Positions 18,808-27,269 of a stretch of DNA of 64,000 bases are shown piece after piece (the first letter of the stretch is position 1; each line of letters begins with the position of its first letter). Under the pieces are notes generated by a model. That model saw only the letters and a program-made list of their open reading frames with translations. It was not told where the DNA came from and made no database searches. The stretch is from Kitasatospora setae KM-6054 (lineage in GTDB: Bacteria > Actinomycetota > Actinomycetes > Streptomycetales > Streptomycetaceae), in contig NC_016109.1 of the NCBI RefSeq assembly GCF_000269985.1, positions 2,356,001-2,420,000 on the forward strand, in the 5' to 3' direction. The translations under genes and the position numbers were made by a program.

Positions 18808-18957
18808 CCCCGCTTCTCGTCCCAAACCGGGACAGCCTTCGCGTGTCGCCCGGGCGGGTGACTTCTGGCCGTGGGACAGGGAAGAATGCGCCAGGTATTC
18901 GGGGTGGGCCGGGCTCGAACCAGCCGCCCGGCGACTGTGCAACATGGGAGCTGACGG

Positions 18958-19977
18958 GTGACGACGATCAACGGACAGGGCGCGGAGCAGCCGGAGCCGG
19001 GCCGCTACGACCGGCGGGAGCCGGTCGGTCTGGCGGAGCTGGCGGCGGTGGTCGACCGGGTCCGGGAGTCCGTGGAAAGCGTGATCGAGGGCAAGCCGGA
19101 GGCGGTCCGGATCGCCCTGACGGTGCTGCTCGCCGAGGGCCACCTGCTGCTGGAGGACGTGCCCGGCGTCGGCAAGACCATGCTCGCCAAGACGCTGGCC
19201 CGCTCGGTCGACTGCACGGTGCGCCGGATCCAGTTCACCCCGGACCTGCTGCCCTCCGACGTCACCGGCACCAACGTCTTCGACCAGCACCAGCGGGACT
19301 TCGAGTTCCGGCCCGGCGCGATCTTCGCGCAGATCGTGGTCGGCGACGAGATCAACCGGGCCTCGCCGAAGACCCAGTCCGCGCTGCTGGAGTCGATGGA
19401 GGAGCGCCAGGTCACCATCGACGGCACCACCCACGAACTGCCCTCGCCGTTCATGGTGATCGCCACCCAGAACCCGGTCGAGATGGAGGGCACCTACGCC
19501 CTGCCGGAGGCCCAGCGCGACCGCTTCATGGCCCGGATCTCGATCGGCTACCCCAGCGCGGACGCCGAGTTCGCGATGCTCGACCTGCACTCGGCGGCCA
19601 ACCCGCTGGACGACCTGCAGCCGGTCGCGCACGCCGCCGACCTGCTCAAGCTGATCGAGCTGGTGAAGACCGTCTACGTCGCCGACCCGGTCCGCCGCTA
19701 CGCCGTCGACCTGGTCGCCGCCACCCGCACCACCTCCGAGCTGCGGCTGGGCGCCTCCCCCCGGGCGACCCTGCACCTGGTCCGGGCGGCCCGCGCGCAC
19801 GCCGCCCTGGACGGCCGCGACTACGTGCTGCCGGACGACATCCAGGCGCTGGCCGTGCCGGTGCTGGCGCACCGCCTGCTGCCGACCTCGGAGACCCAGC
19901 TGAGCCGCCGCTCGGTCGAGCAGGTCGTGCTCGACCTGGTGGCCCGGCTGCCGATCCCGCGCCCGCAGGGCCGCTGA
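18958..19977 (+). CDS. MoxR-family AAA+ ATPase
   Basis: Chaperone-like ATPase (339 residues). Walker A is in LEDVPGVGKTMLAKTLA, Walker B in VVGDEINRASPKTQSALLESMEERQVT, and sensor 1 follows in FMVIATQNPVEMEGTY; the C-terminal lid domain is complete. MoxR proteins are typically encoded with DUF58 and transglutaminase partners, exactly the arrangement here (1-nt gap, then a GTGA overlap), and are thought to help assemble or activate partner complexes. The GTG start follows GGAGCTGACGG. The partner or substrate in Streptomyces is not defined. Confidence 0.94.
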   Translation: MTTINGQGAEQPEPGRYDRREPVGLAELAAVVDRVRESVESVIEGKPEAVRIALTVLLAEGHLLLEDVPGVGKTMLAKTLARSVDCTVRRIQFTPDLLPSDVTGTNVFDQHQRDFEFRPGAIFAQIVVGDEINRASPKTQSALLESMEERQVTIDGTTHELPSPFMVIATQNPVEMEGTYALPEAQRDRFMARISIGYPSADAEFAMLDLHSAANPLDDLQPVAHAADLLKLIELVKTVYVADPVRRYAVDLVAATRTTSELRLGASPRATLHLVRAARAHAALDGRDYVLPDDIQALAVPVLAHRLLPTSETQLSRRSVEQVVLDLVARLPIPRPQGR

Positions 19978-19978
19978 G

Positions 19979-21307
19979 GTGGCGCGCCCCGCCCGGGCCT
20001 CCGGGGTGCGCACCGCGCTGCGCGGGCTGACCACCCGGGGGCGCTCCTTCCTGGCGGCCGGCGTGACCGCGGCGCTCTGCGCGTTCGCGTTCGGCCAGGC
20101 CGCGCTGTTCCAGGTCGGCGTGCTGCTGGCGGCGCTGCCGCTGGCGGCCGCCGGGATGCTGGTGCGCACCCGCTACCGGGTGGCCTCGGGCCGCCGGCTC
20201 AGCCCGCACCGGGCGGCGGCCGGCCAGGAGGCCCGGGTGCACCTGCGGCTGGACAACGTCTCCCGGGTGCCCACCGGCCTGCTGCTGCTGGAGGACAAGG
20301 TCCCGTACGTGCTGGGCCCGCGCCCGCGCTTCGTGCTGGACCGGGTCGAGCCGCGCGGCTTCCGCGAGGTGTCCTACCGGGTCCGCTCGGACCTGCGCGG
20401 CCGCTACCCGCTGGGCCCGCTGCAGCTGCGGCTCTCCGACCCGTTCGGGATGTGCGAGCTGACCCGCGCGTTCAGCGCCGCCGACGTGCTGACCGTCGTC
20501 CCGCAGGTGCAGGACCTGCCGGCGGTGCGGCTGCCCGGCGAGTCCGGCGGGCAGGGCGACTCCAACACCCACACGCTGGCGCTGGCCGGCGACGACGACG
20601 TCATCCCGCGCGAGTACCGGCAGGGCGACGACCTGCGCCGGGTGCACTGGCGGTCCACCGCCCGGTACGGCGAGCTGATGGTCCGGCGCGAGGAGCAGCC
20701 GCTGCAGGCCCGCGCGACCGTGCTGCTGGACACCCGGGAGACCGCGCACCGCGGCTCCGGGCCGGCCTCCTCGTTCGAGTGGGCGGTGTCCTGCGCCGCC
20801 TCGGTCGCGGTCGACCTGGTGCAGCGCGGCTACCGCACCCGGCTGCTCACCGACACCGGCTTCGCGGTGCCCGCGACGGGCGCCGGCGGTGGCGGCACCA
20901 CCGCCGCCGAGTCGGTCGGCCTGCTGCTGGACGCGCTGGCCGTGGTCGAGCACTCCGACGGCGGCACGCTGGCCCGGGCCGAGGAGGTGCTCCGGCTCGG
21001 CGGCGAGGGCCTGCTGGTCGCGGTGGTCGGCGAGCTGGACGAGGAGCAGGCCGAGCGGCTGGCCCGGCTGCGCCGCCGCACCGGCGGCGCCGTCGTCCTG
21101 CTGCTGGACACCGGCACCTGGGCCGGCCTGCGGCACGGGCTGCCGGACGGCGCCGGCGAGCGGGCCGCGGCCCGGGTCACCCGGCTGCGCGAGTCCGGCT
21201 GGACCGTGCTGCCGGTGCGGGCCGGCGACTCGCTGCCCGCGCTGTGGCGGACCGCGGACCGCACCCAGAACACCACCGTTCCCTACCGAGACGAGGTCGG
21301 CGCGTGA
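19979..21307 (+). CDS. DUF58 domain protein, MoxR partner
   Basis: A 442-residue membrane-anchored protein. Two membrane helices near the N-terminus (residues ~20-60) are followed by a DUF58/VWA-like domain with the diagnostic REYRQGDDLRRVHWRSTARYGELMVRR stretch (its core quoted in part) and RATVLLDTRE. It is coupled to the next gene by a GTGA overlap and lies one base after moxR. In the family, such proteins work with MoxR and transglutaminase-like proteins; the molecular task is unknown. Family assignment is firm. Confidence 0.93.
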   Translation: MARPARASGVRTALRGLTTRGRSFLAAGVTAALCAFAFGQAALFQVGVLLAALPLAAAGMLVRTRYRVASGRRLSPHRAAAGQEARVHLRLDNVSRVPTGLLLLEDKVPYVLGPRPRFVLDRVEPRGFREVSYRVRSDLRGRYPLGPLQLRLSDPFGMCELTRAFSAADVLTVVPQVQDLPAVRLPGESGGQGDSNTHTLALAGDDDVIPREYRQGDDLRRVHWRSTARYGELMVRREEQPLQARATVLLDTRETAHRGSGPASSFEWAVSCAASVAVDLVQRGYRTRLLTDTGFAVPATGAGGGGTTAAESVGLLLDALAVVEHSDGGTLARAEEVLRLGGEGLLVAVVGELDEEQAERLARLRRRTGGAVVLLLDTGTWAGLRHGLPDGAGERAAARVTRLRESGWTVLPVRAGDSLPALWRTADRTQNTTVPYRDEVGA

Positions 21308-23760
21308 CCACCCGGGCCAAGTTGACGCTCTGCGCGGCCCTGGCCACCGCCCTGGCGGCGCTGTGCCTGTCCCCGCTGTTCCAGGACTCCTTCGCGCTGG
21401 CCCCGCACGGCCTGCTGATGGTTGCCGTCGCGGCCGGCGCCGGCGCCGGCCTGCGCGCGCTGCCGCTGCCGCGGGCCCTGGTGCCGCCGCTGCAGCTCCT
21501 CGTGGTGCTGTACGTGCTGCTGCTGACCACCGTGCGGTCCGCGATGGCCGCCGGCCTGCTGCCCGGCCCGGGCGCGCTGGACGCGGTCTCCACGCTGCTC
21601 TCCCAGGGCGGCAGCGACGTCCAGGAGTACGCGATCCCGGCCCCGGCCACCGACGGCCTGCGGCTGATCGTGGTCGGCTCGGTCGCCCTGATCGCCGTGC
21701 TGGTCGACGCCCTGGCGGTCACCTACCGCCGGGCCGCCGCCGCGGGCCTGCCGCTGCTGGCCCTGTACTCGGTGGCCGGCGGCCTGGTCGACTCGCCGGG
21801 CGGCATGTGGCTGTGGTTCCTGTTCGGCTCGGCCGGCTACCTGGCCCTGCTGTACGTCGAGGGCCAGGACCGGCTGACCCGCTGGGGCCGGGTCTTCCAC
21901 GGCACCGGCCGCTCCGCCGTGACGCTCTCCAACGGCGGCCGCCGGATCGGCGTGATCGCGCTGGCCGCCGCCGTCCTGCTGCCGGTGTTCGTGCCCGCGG
22001 TCGGCCCCGGCCTGTTCGGCGGGCACGGCTCGGGCGACGGCACCGGGACGGGCGGCGGGAACGGCACCATGGACCAGCGCTCGCTCAACCTGGTCGTCGC
22101 GCTCACCGCCAACCTGCGCTCCAACGACGACACCCAGCTGCTGTCCTTCTCCACCGACTCCCCCGACCCCGACCAGCTCTACCTGCGGATCGCCGCGCTC
22201 AGCGAGTTCAACGGCCAGGAGTGGCTGCCCGGCCCGCAGGACCCGCAGCCGATGCCCACCACGGTGCCCGCGCCCGAGGGCCTCTCGCCGAACCTGCCGA
22301 CCTCCTCGGTCCGCACCAACATCACCGTCGCGGACCAGCTCAGCACCGCCTGGCTGCCGATGCCGTACCCGATGTCCTGGGTGCAGCTGCCGAGCACCTC
22401 GGACTGGCGCTTCGACCCGACCGGGCGCACCGTCAGCGGCGTCAACGGCCAGAAGAGCAAGGGCCTGACGTACTCCGTCGGCTCGGTCGCGGTGGGCGCC
22501 ACCGCCGCCCAGCTGCGCGCCGCCGGCCCGACCCCCGAGACCGTCGGCAAGCGCTACCTGGGCCTGCCCGCGAACCTGCCGGCCGTGGTCGGCGAGACCG
22601 CCAGGACCGTCACCAAGGGCAAGACCACCCCGTACGACCAGGCCGTCGCCCTGCAGCAGTACTTCACCGGCGGGGGCTTCACCTACAACACCAAGATCGA
22701 CGCCCGCACCGGGCCGGACGCCATCGCCAAGTTCCTCCAGGACAAGGAGGGCTTCTGCGTGCACTTCGCCGCCACCATGGCGGCGATGTCCCGCTCGCTG
22801 GGCATCCCGGCCCGGGTCGCGATCGGCTTCACCCCGGGCAGCGGCGGCGGCAGCAGCCGGGTGGTGCGCAGCTCCAACTACCACGCCTGGCCCGAGCTGT
22901 ACTTCAACGGCTACGGCTGGATGCGCTTCGAACCGACCCCGAACCGGGGCAGCACCCCGCTGTACTCCGTCCAGCAGGCCGCGCCCAGCACCGCCCCCAG
23001 CACCGCGCCGAGCAGCGCCGCGCCGAGCGAGCAGCCCTCGGCCCAGCCGTCCTCCTCCAGCAGCTGCCCGCCGCAGCAGCACAAGCTGGGCGACTGCGCC
23101 GACGAGACCGCGCTGGCCGAGCGGAAGACGACCACCACCGCCTGGTGGCGGTCCTGGACGGTGCTGGCCGGCGTCCTGGGCGGACTGCTGGTGGCGGGCC
23201 TGCTGGCCTTCCCGATGCTGTGGCGCACCAGGCTGCGCCGCCGCCGCCTCGGCACCGGCCGCCACCTGCCCGGCGCGGGCGCCCCGCCGCTCACCGACGA
23301 GCAGGTGCTGGCCGCCTGGGCCGAACTCGTCGACTCCGCGTGGGACCTCGGCATCCCGCCCGACGAGGCCCGCACCCCGCGGCACGCCGCCCGCCGGCTC
23401 GCCGAGGACGCGCGGCTCGACGCCGACGCGACGGCCGCCGCCGGCCGGGTCGCGCTCGCCACCGAGCGGGTGATGTACGCCCGCGAGTCGCAGGCGCCGC
23501 AGCAGCTGGGCGGCGACGTCCGCACCACCCGCGAGGCGCTGCTGGTCCGGGCCACCCGCCGGCGCCGGCTGCGCGCCCTGCTGCTGCCGGCCTCCGCGGT
23601 CCGGCTGTGGTGGCGCGCCCAGGACCGGGCCGCGGCCCGCCGGGAGCGCACCGCCGTACGGGTGGCGGCGCTCCGCGCGGCGGTCACCCGGCCGTTGCGG
23701 CGCAAGCCCGAGCGGGACGAGCGGGACCGGCCGGGCGGACCGGACCGGCGGGACGGCTAG
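21304..23760 (+). CDS. TgpA-like membrane transglutaminase protein
   Basis: An 818-residue polytopic protein. Residues 1-~235 hold about six membrane helices; a large extracytoplasmic region contains the transglutaminase-like domain with catalytic Cys in EGFCVHFAATMAAM, His in SNYHAWPELYF and an acidic residue in GWMRFEPTP. A Ser/Pro/Gln-rich spacer, another membrane helix (~residues 618-642) and a DUF4129-like cytoplasmic C-terminus follow. It overlaps the DUF58 gene (GTGA). This three-gene unit is widespread in Actinobacteria and probably acts on cell-surface protein cross-linking or proteolysis, but the substrate is unknown. Confidence 0.93.
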   Translation: MTTRAKLTLCAALATALAALCLSPLFQDSFALAPHGLLMVAVAAGAGAGLRALPLPRALVPPLQLLVVLYVLLLTTVRSAMAAGLLPGPGALDAVSTLLSQGGSDVQEYAIPAPATDGLRLIVVGSVALIAVLVDALAVTYRRAAAAGLPLLALYSVAGGLVDSPGGMWLWFLFGSAGYLALLYVEGQDRLTRWGRVFHGTGRSAVTLSNGGRRIGVIALAAAVLLPVFVPAVGPGLFGGHGSGDGTGTGGGNGTMDQRSLNLVVALTANLRSNDDTQLLSFSTDSPDPDQLYLRIAALSEFNGQEWLPGPQDPQPMPTTVPAPEGLSPNLPTSSVRTNITVADQLSTAWLPMPYPMSWVQLPSTSDWRFDPTGRTVSGVNGQKSKGLTYSVGSVAVGATAAQLRAAGPTPETVGKRYLGLPANLPAVVGETARTVTKGKTTPYDQAVALQQYFTGGGFTYNTKIDARTGPDAIAKFLQDKEGFCVHFAATMAAMSRSLGIPARVAIGFTPGSGGGSSRVVRSSNYHAWPELYFNGYGWMRFEPTPNRGSTPLYSVQQAAPSTAPSTAPSSAAPSEQPSAQPSSSSSCPPQQHKLGDCADETALAERKTTTTAWWRSWTVLAGVLGGLLVAGLLAFPMLWRTRLRRRRLGTGRHLPGAGAPPLTDEQVLAAWAELVDSAWDLGIPPDEARTPRHAARRLAEDARLDADATAAAGRVALATERVMYARESQAPQQLGGDVRTTREALLVRATRRRRLRALLLPASAVRLWWRAQDRAAARRERTAVRVAALRAAVTRPLRRKPERDERDRPGGPDRRDG

Positions 23761-23804
23761 CGGCAGCGGCGGCAGCCACGGGCGCGGCGGCGGCCGCGAC
23801 AAAA

Positions 23805-23841
23805 GATCCGCCCGGCGAGGGTCTCCCTCGCCGGGCGGATC
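23805..23841. terminator. Bidirectional intrinsic terminator between convergent genes
   Basis: GATCCGCCCGGCGAGG (23805-23820) is perfectly repeated inverted at 23826-23841, and an extra G-C pair leaves a 3-nt loop. On the minus strand the stem is followed by TTTT (23804-23801), so it suits the DUF3040 gene; it also lies 44 nt after the tgpA-like stop. Confidence 0.9.
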
Positions 23842-23887
23842 GCGTCTGGTGGGCCGCTCGCCCCGCAGGGTGCCGTCCCGGTCGGTG

Positions 23888-24265
23888 CTACAGGCCGCTC
23901 TGCTCGTCGCGGCGGCGCTGCCAGCGCTGTTCCATTCGATCGACGACACCGGTCTTCCGGCGTGGCGCTGCCGCCTGCCGTGGGCCGTGTCCGGCCGGGC
24001 CGCGACGCCACGCGGTGACCGCGAGGACGGCGCAGCCGAGCATCACCAGGAACCCGACCACGCTGACCCAGATGACCTGGGCGACCAGGCCCCCCATGAG
24101 CAGCGCGATGCCCGCCACGAAACCCGCCACGGCCAGGTAGACCCGCCGACGCGTGTAGGTGTGCAGGCCGGTTCCCTCGAGCGCTGACGCGAACTTGGGA
24201 TCTTCGGCGTACAGCGCTCGCTCCATCTGCTCGAGCAGTCGCTGCTCGTGCTCCGAGAGCGGCAC
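23888..24265 (-). CDS. DUF3040 membrane protein
   Basis: A 125-residue actinobacterial protein. It starts with the family hallmark MPLSEHEQRLLEQMERALYAEDPKFASAL (quoted only to show the conserved opening; residues 1-20 are the diagnostic part) and continues with two membrane helices at ~43-65 and ~67-88 and a basic C-terminal tail. The GTG start has AGGAGGAC before it. A TATGAT hexamer about 112 nt upstream (24377-24382) may be its -10. DUF3040 function is unknown; it is common beside dcw clusters in Streptomyces. It ends at a strong terminator. Confidence 0.9.
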   Translation of the reverse strand: MPLSEHEQRLLEQMERALYAEDPKFASALEGTGLHTYTRRRVYLAVAGFVAGIALLMGGLVAQVIWVSVVGFLVMLGCAVLAVTAWRRGPAGHGPRQAAAPRRKTGVVDRMEQRWQRRRDEQSGL

Positions 24266-24497
24266 GGAGTCCTCCTACTCGTCGGTCGCGGGGCGACCGG
24301 TCCGCCACCCCTGGCTCGGGCCTGTGTGGTCCATATGCCCCACCGGTCTGGCCGTCATGCTTACCGGCTTTACCCAGATCATACGGTCCACGGCCGCGGT
24401 TCGGCGTGGTCAATCAGGCGTGGCTCGGGCCGCCGCGTCGGCGGCCCGCACCCCTGCAACGAGCGGGGGGCCCGCTTGGTGCCCCCGCCGGGAGGAT

Positions 24498-25295
24498 TCA
24501 GTGGGCCTCGGCCAGCAGGTGGAGCTGGGTGGCGACGGCGTGGAAGGCGGGCTGCTCGGCGGCGGCGAGCTCCAGCTTGAGCAGGGCGTCGAGGGCGCCC
24601 GGCTCGGTGTCGACCAGGACGCCGGGGACGAGGTCGGCGAAGACCCGGATGCCGTGCACGGAGGTGACCTTCAGCCCGGCGTCGGCGGTCAGCGCGTCCA
24701 GCTGCTCGCCGGTGAAGCGGCGGGGCATCGGGTCGCCGGGGCCCCAGCGGCCGTCGGCGGCGTCCAGCGCGGTGCGGGCCTCGGTGAACTGGCCGGCCAC
24801 CGCGCGGGCCAGCACGGCGCCGTTGCGGTTGGCGGCGAGCAGGCTGACCAGCCCGCCCTTGCCGAGGGTGCCGACCAGGTTGCCGAGCGCCTCGGCCGGG
24901 TCGTCGACGACCTCCAGGACGCCGTGGCAGAGCACCGCGTCGACCGATCCGGCCGGGACCAGCTCGGGCAGCGTCTGGGCGTCGCCCTGGACGGCCCGGA
25001 CCAGCTCGGTGACACCGGCCTCGGCGGCCCGGCGCTCCAGCGCGAACAGCGCGTCCGGGCTGGGGTCGACCACGGTGACCCGGTGGCCCAGCCGGGCCAC
25101 CGGCACGGCGAAGTTGCCGGTGCCGCCGCCGGTGTCGACGACCTCCAGCACCGGCCGTCCGAGCTCGGCCGAGCGCCGCTCCAGCGCCGCCCGCACCACC
25201 TCCCACACCACGGCGGTACGCAACGCACTGCGGGGACGAGTCGGATACAAGGCGGCACCCCTCTTGGCAGGTCTTCCACGGCGGGACACCTCCAC
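24498..25295 (-). CDS. Class I SAM-dependent methyltransferase
   Basis: A 265-residue Rossmann-fold methyltransferase. Motif I is VVDTGGGTGNFAVPVA, the acidic end of strand 2 is in VTVVDPSPDAL, GDAQTLPELVPAGSVDAVLCHGVLEVV contains motifs II/III, and a C-terminal subdomain binds the acceptor. It resembles UbiE/SmtA-type small molecule or tRNA methyltransferases, but nothing shows the substrate. The start is uncertain: GTG at 25295 or the in-frame GTG two codons later. It lies downstream of a HEPN-like gene on the same strand with a short tandem repeat between them. Confidence 0.88.
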   Translation of the reverse strand: MEVSRRGRPAKRGAALYPTRPRSALRTAVVWEVVRAALERRSAELGRPVLEVVDTGGGTGNFAVPVARLGHRVTVVDPSPDALFALERRAAEAGVTELVRAVQGDAQTLPELVPAGSVDAVLCHGVLEVVDDPAEALGNLVGTLGKGGLVSLLAANRNGAVLARAVAGQFTEARTALDAADGRWGPGDPMPRRFTGEQLDALTADAGLKVTSVHGIRVFADLVPGVLVDTEPGALDALLKLELAAAEQPAFHAVATQLHLLAEAH

Positions 25296-25322
25296 CTTAT
25301 CCGCCGGGGCGGGGCGGCCGGG

Positions 25323-25377
25323 GTGCGGCCGAGGCGCGGCCGAGGTGCGGCTGAGGTGCGGCTGAGGTGCGGCGCAG
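25323..25377. repeat. Five tandem 11-bp repeats between two genes
   Basis: Units read GTGCGGCCGAG, GCGCGGCCGAG, GTGCGGCTGAG, GTGCGGCTGAG and GTGCGGCGCAG, in perfect 11-bp register. They fill half of the 106-nt gap between the HEPN-like gene and the methyltransferase gene. The period is near one helical turn. Confidence 0.75.
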
Positions 25378-25401
25378 CACCGGGCGGCTCGGCGGCGGGG
25401 C

Positions 25402-25887
25402 TCAGGGGTGCAGGGCCAGGATCCGCTCCACGATCCGCAGGTACAGGGCGGTGTTGCGGATCAGGTCGTCCGCGTCGCGCTCGCCGGCGGCGCCGGTGAT
25501 GCCGGCCTCGGCGGCGGCCCGGCGGCGCGCGCCGGCCGCGAAGTAGGCGGCCCACTCGGCGAGTTCGGGAGCGACCTCGGGCAGCAGCTCCCAGGCCGGG
25601 CGGATCGCCTGGCGGCGGCGCGGGCCGCGCACCGGGCGGCCGCGAACGGCCAGCACGGCGGCGGTGGCGCGCAGCGCGGCGAGGTGGGCGGTGGCGTACC
25701 GCTCCAGCGGGTCCTGTCGGCCGCGGGCGTACACCAGGGTGCGGTGCGCGTGGCGGAGCAGTTCGAGCGCCGCGGGCGGGGCCGAGCCCCGGCGCAGCAC
25801 CGGGTGGACGTCGGCGCCGCGGGTGGCCGGCAGGGTGGGTTGATCGACGGCAGGGCGGGCGACAGGCTCAGGACGACTGATGGTCAT
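25402..25887 (-). CDS. SAV_6107-type HEPN-domain protein
   Basis: A 161-residue, largely alpha-helical protein. After a short Pro-rich tail, LELLRHAHRTLVYARGRQDPLERYATAHLAALRATAAVLA forms the HEPN-like helices (quoted cores: LLRHAHRTL and YATAHLAALRA), and a C-terminal helix carries DDLIRNTALYLRIVERILA. The start at 25887 is chosen because GGGGGAGACCC precedes it. HEPN domains bind nucleotides or RNA and often occur in toxins, but this conserved Streptomyces core gene has no antitoxin partner and no clear RX4-6H nuclease motif that I can confirm. Function unknown. Confidence 0.85.
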   Translation of the reverse strand: MTISRPEPVARPAVDQPTLPATRGADVHPVLRRGSAPPAALELLRHAHRTLVYARGRQDPLERYATAHLAALRATAAVLAVRGRPVRGPRRRQAIRPAWELLPEVAPELAEWAAYFAAGARRRAAAEAGITGAAGERDADDLIRNTALYLRIVERILALHP

Positions 25888-26269
25888 GGGTCTCCCCCGT
25901 TCACTCCGGACCTTGCCCGGACCGGTCGGTCCGCGCATGCATCCATCGTGAACGGGGGGTCTGACAACTCGGGGTCCCCCACCCCGCGGGGCCCCCCGAC
26001 CCCGTTCCGTCGTCCCCCACGGCCGTCCCGGGTTCCCCCCCAGGGGGAGGGGGTCGGGCTCCGCCGCCCCGTGTCGGCGGTGCCCGGCCCCCTCGCTCCG
26101 GCCGTTGGTTCGCGTTCCGGACGCGGCATGGTCCGCCGAATCCCCCCGGGTTCGACGACCGCCCCGGAACGCTCCGGGTGGCTCCGCCCGGCGGCGGCCT
26201 TCCCGGTGCGCACTACTCTGCCCGCCGGGCGGGGGCGCCGGGTATCCGCCCGGGTACTCAACCGGTGGT

Positions 26270-26287
26270 CTGAGTACGCGTACTCAG
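26270..26287. promoter_or_regulatory. Perfect 18-bp palindrome upstream of the DUF4126 gene
   Basis: CTGAGTACGCGTACTCAG is a perfect inverted repeat 84-101 nt before the downstream GTG. A half-site (TACTCA, 26255-26260) lies 10 bp further upstream. It is a strong operator candidate. The remainder of the 483-nt gap 25888-26370 is GC-rich with no supported gene. Confidence 0.65.
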
Positions 26288-26370
26288 GCCCGCCGGAGGT
26301 CGGCCGGGCCGGGTACGGTGGCCGCGTCCCGTCCGAGGTCCGGGCTGGGGGCGTACGGGAGGGGGCCGCC

Positions 26371-26979
26371 GTGGGGGCCGTTCCACTGATCTTCACCAGC
26401 GGCTGGGCGAGCGGCGTCAACGCGTACGCCGTGGTCCTGCTGCTGGGCCTGTTCGGCCGCTTCGGCGGGGCGGAGACCGTGCCGCCGGTGCTGGGGCGCA
26501 CGGACGTGCTGGTCGCCGCCGGGGTGCTGTTCCTGTGCGAGGCGGTCCTCGACAAGATCCCGTACGTGGACAGCGCCTGGGACGCGGTGCACACCTTCGT
26601 CCGCCCGGTCGCCGGGGCGACCGTCGGCGCCCTGCTCGCCGCGCACGACCCCGGCTCGCTCGGCGAGGTCGCGGCCGGGGCGGTCGGCGGCACGACCGCC
26701 CTGCTCAGCCACGGCGTCAAGGCGGGCCTGCGGATGGCGGTGAACACCTCGCCCGAACCGGCCTCCAACATCCTGGTCAGCCTCGCCGAGGACCTCTCCG
26801 TCGCGGGCCTGGTCACCCTGGCGCTCTTCCACCCCTGGCTGGCCGCCTCCGCCGCCGCCGTCCTGCTGGCCCTCGGCCTGCTGCTCGCCTGGTTCGCGGT
26901 CTCCCGGATCCGCCGCTTCTGGCTCCGCCGCAAGGAGCGCCGCGCCCGGCGCCGCACGGGGGCGGCCGCCCCGGCCTGA
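26371..26979 (+). CDS. DUF4126 membrane protein
   Basis: A 202-residue integral membrane protein with DUF4126 character: SGWASGVNAYAVVLLLGLFGRF at the N-terminus (helix 1), GVLFLCEAVLDKIPYVDSAWDAVHTFVRPVAG as the conserved central motif (core DKIPYVDSAWD), a Gly/Ala-rich segment, and a C-terminal helix ending in a basic tail. The GTG start is preferred because GGGAGGGGGCC precedes it and it begins exactly at the conserved region. An 18-bp palindrome upstream suggests regulation. The function of the family is unknown. Confidence 0.88.
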   Translation: MGAVPLIFTSGWASGVNAYAVVLLLGLFGRFGGAETVPPVLGRTDVLVAAGVLFLCEAVLDKIPYVDSAWDAVHTFVRPVAGATVGALLAAHDPGSLGEVAAGAVGGTTALLSHGVKAGLRMAVNTSPEPASNILVSLAEDLSVAGLVTLALFHPWLAASAAAVLLALGLLLAWFAVSRIRRFWLRRKERRARRRTGAAAPA

Positions 26980-27022
26980 GCACGCCGCGCGGGGACGCGG
27001 CGCAGCGGCCGGGCCCGGAAGT

Positions 27023-27209
27023 GCCGACCGCGACGGCCCGGCTCCGCCGGGGGCGGCACCGGACCGGACCCGGACGCCAGGCCGCCACCGACCGCCCGAC
27101 GCGGGGCGCCGCGCCGCCAGGCAGGCTCAAGCGCGCGCCCAGCGCGGCAGAGGCACGACGGCGCCCGCCGGGGGCGCCGACCGCGACGGCCCGGCTCCGC
27201 CGGGGGCGG
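27023..27209. repeat. 34-bp perfect direct repeat pair in an intergenic region
   Basis: The 34-bp sequence at 27023-27056 (beginning GCCGACCGCGACGGCCC, containing an internal CGGCTCCGCCGG palindrome) recurs identically at 27176-27209, 153 bp on. Both copies are in the 290-nt noncoding gap between the DUF4126 gene and the FAD oxidoreductase gene. Confidence 0.8.
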
Positions 27210-27269
27210 GGCGGGAGGGGCGGGGCGCGGCGTGGGGCCGGGGTGCGGGGGCGCATAGGATCTTCTGCC

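Noticed and set aside
18900..18950. tRNA-like T-arm (GGCTCGAACCAGCC) upstream of moxR
   Set aside because: No acceptor, D-arm or anticodon arm can be folded around it; it is a chance likeness.
25402..25887. Reading the HEPN-like gene as half of a toxin-antitoxin pair
   Set aside because: There is no adjacent antitoxin-like gene (such as MNT), and this appears to be a conserved core gene; neighbours are a methyltransferase and a DUF4126 protein.
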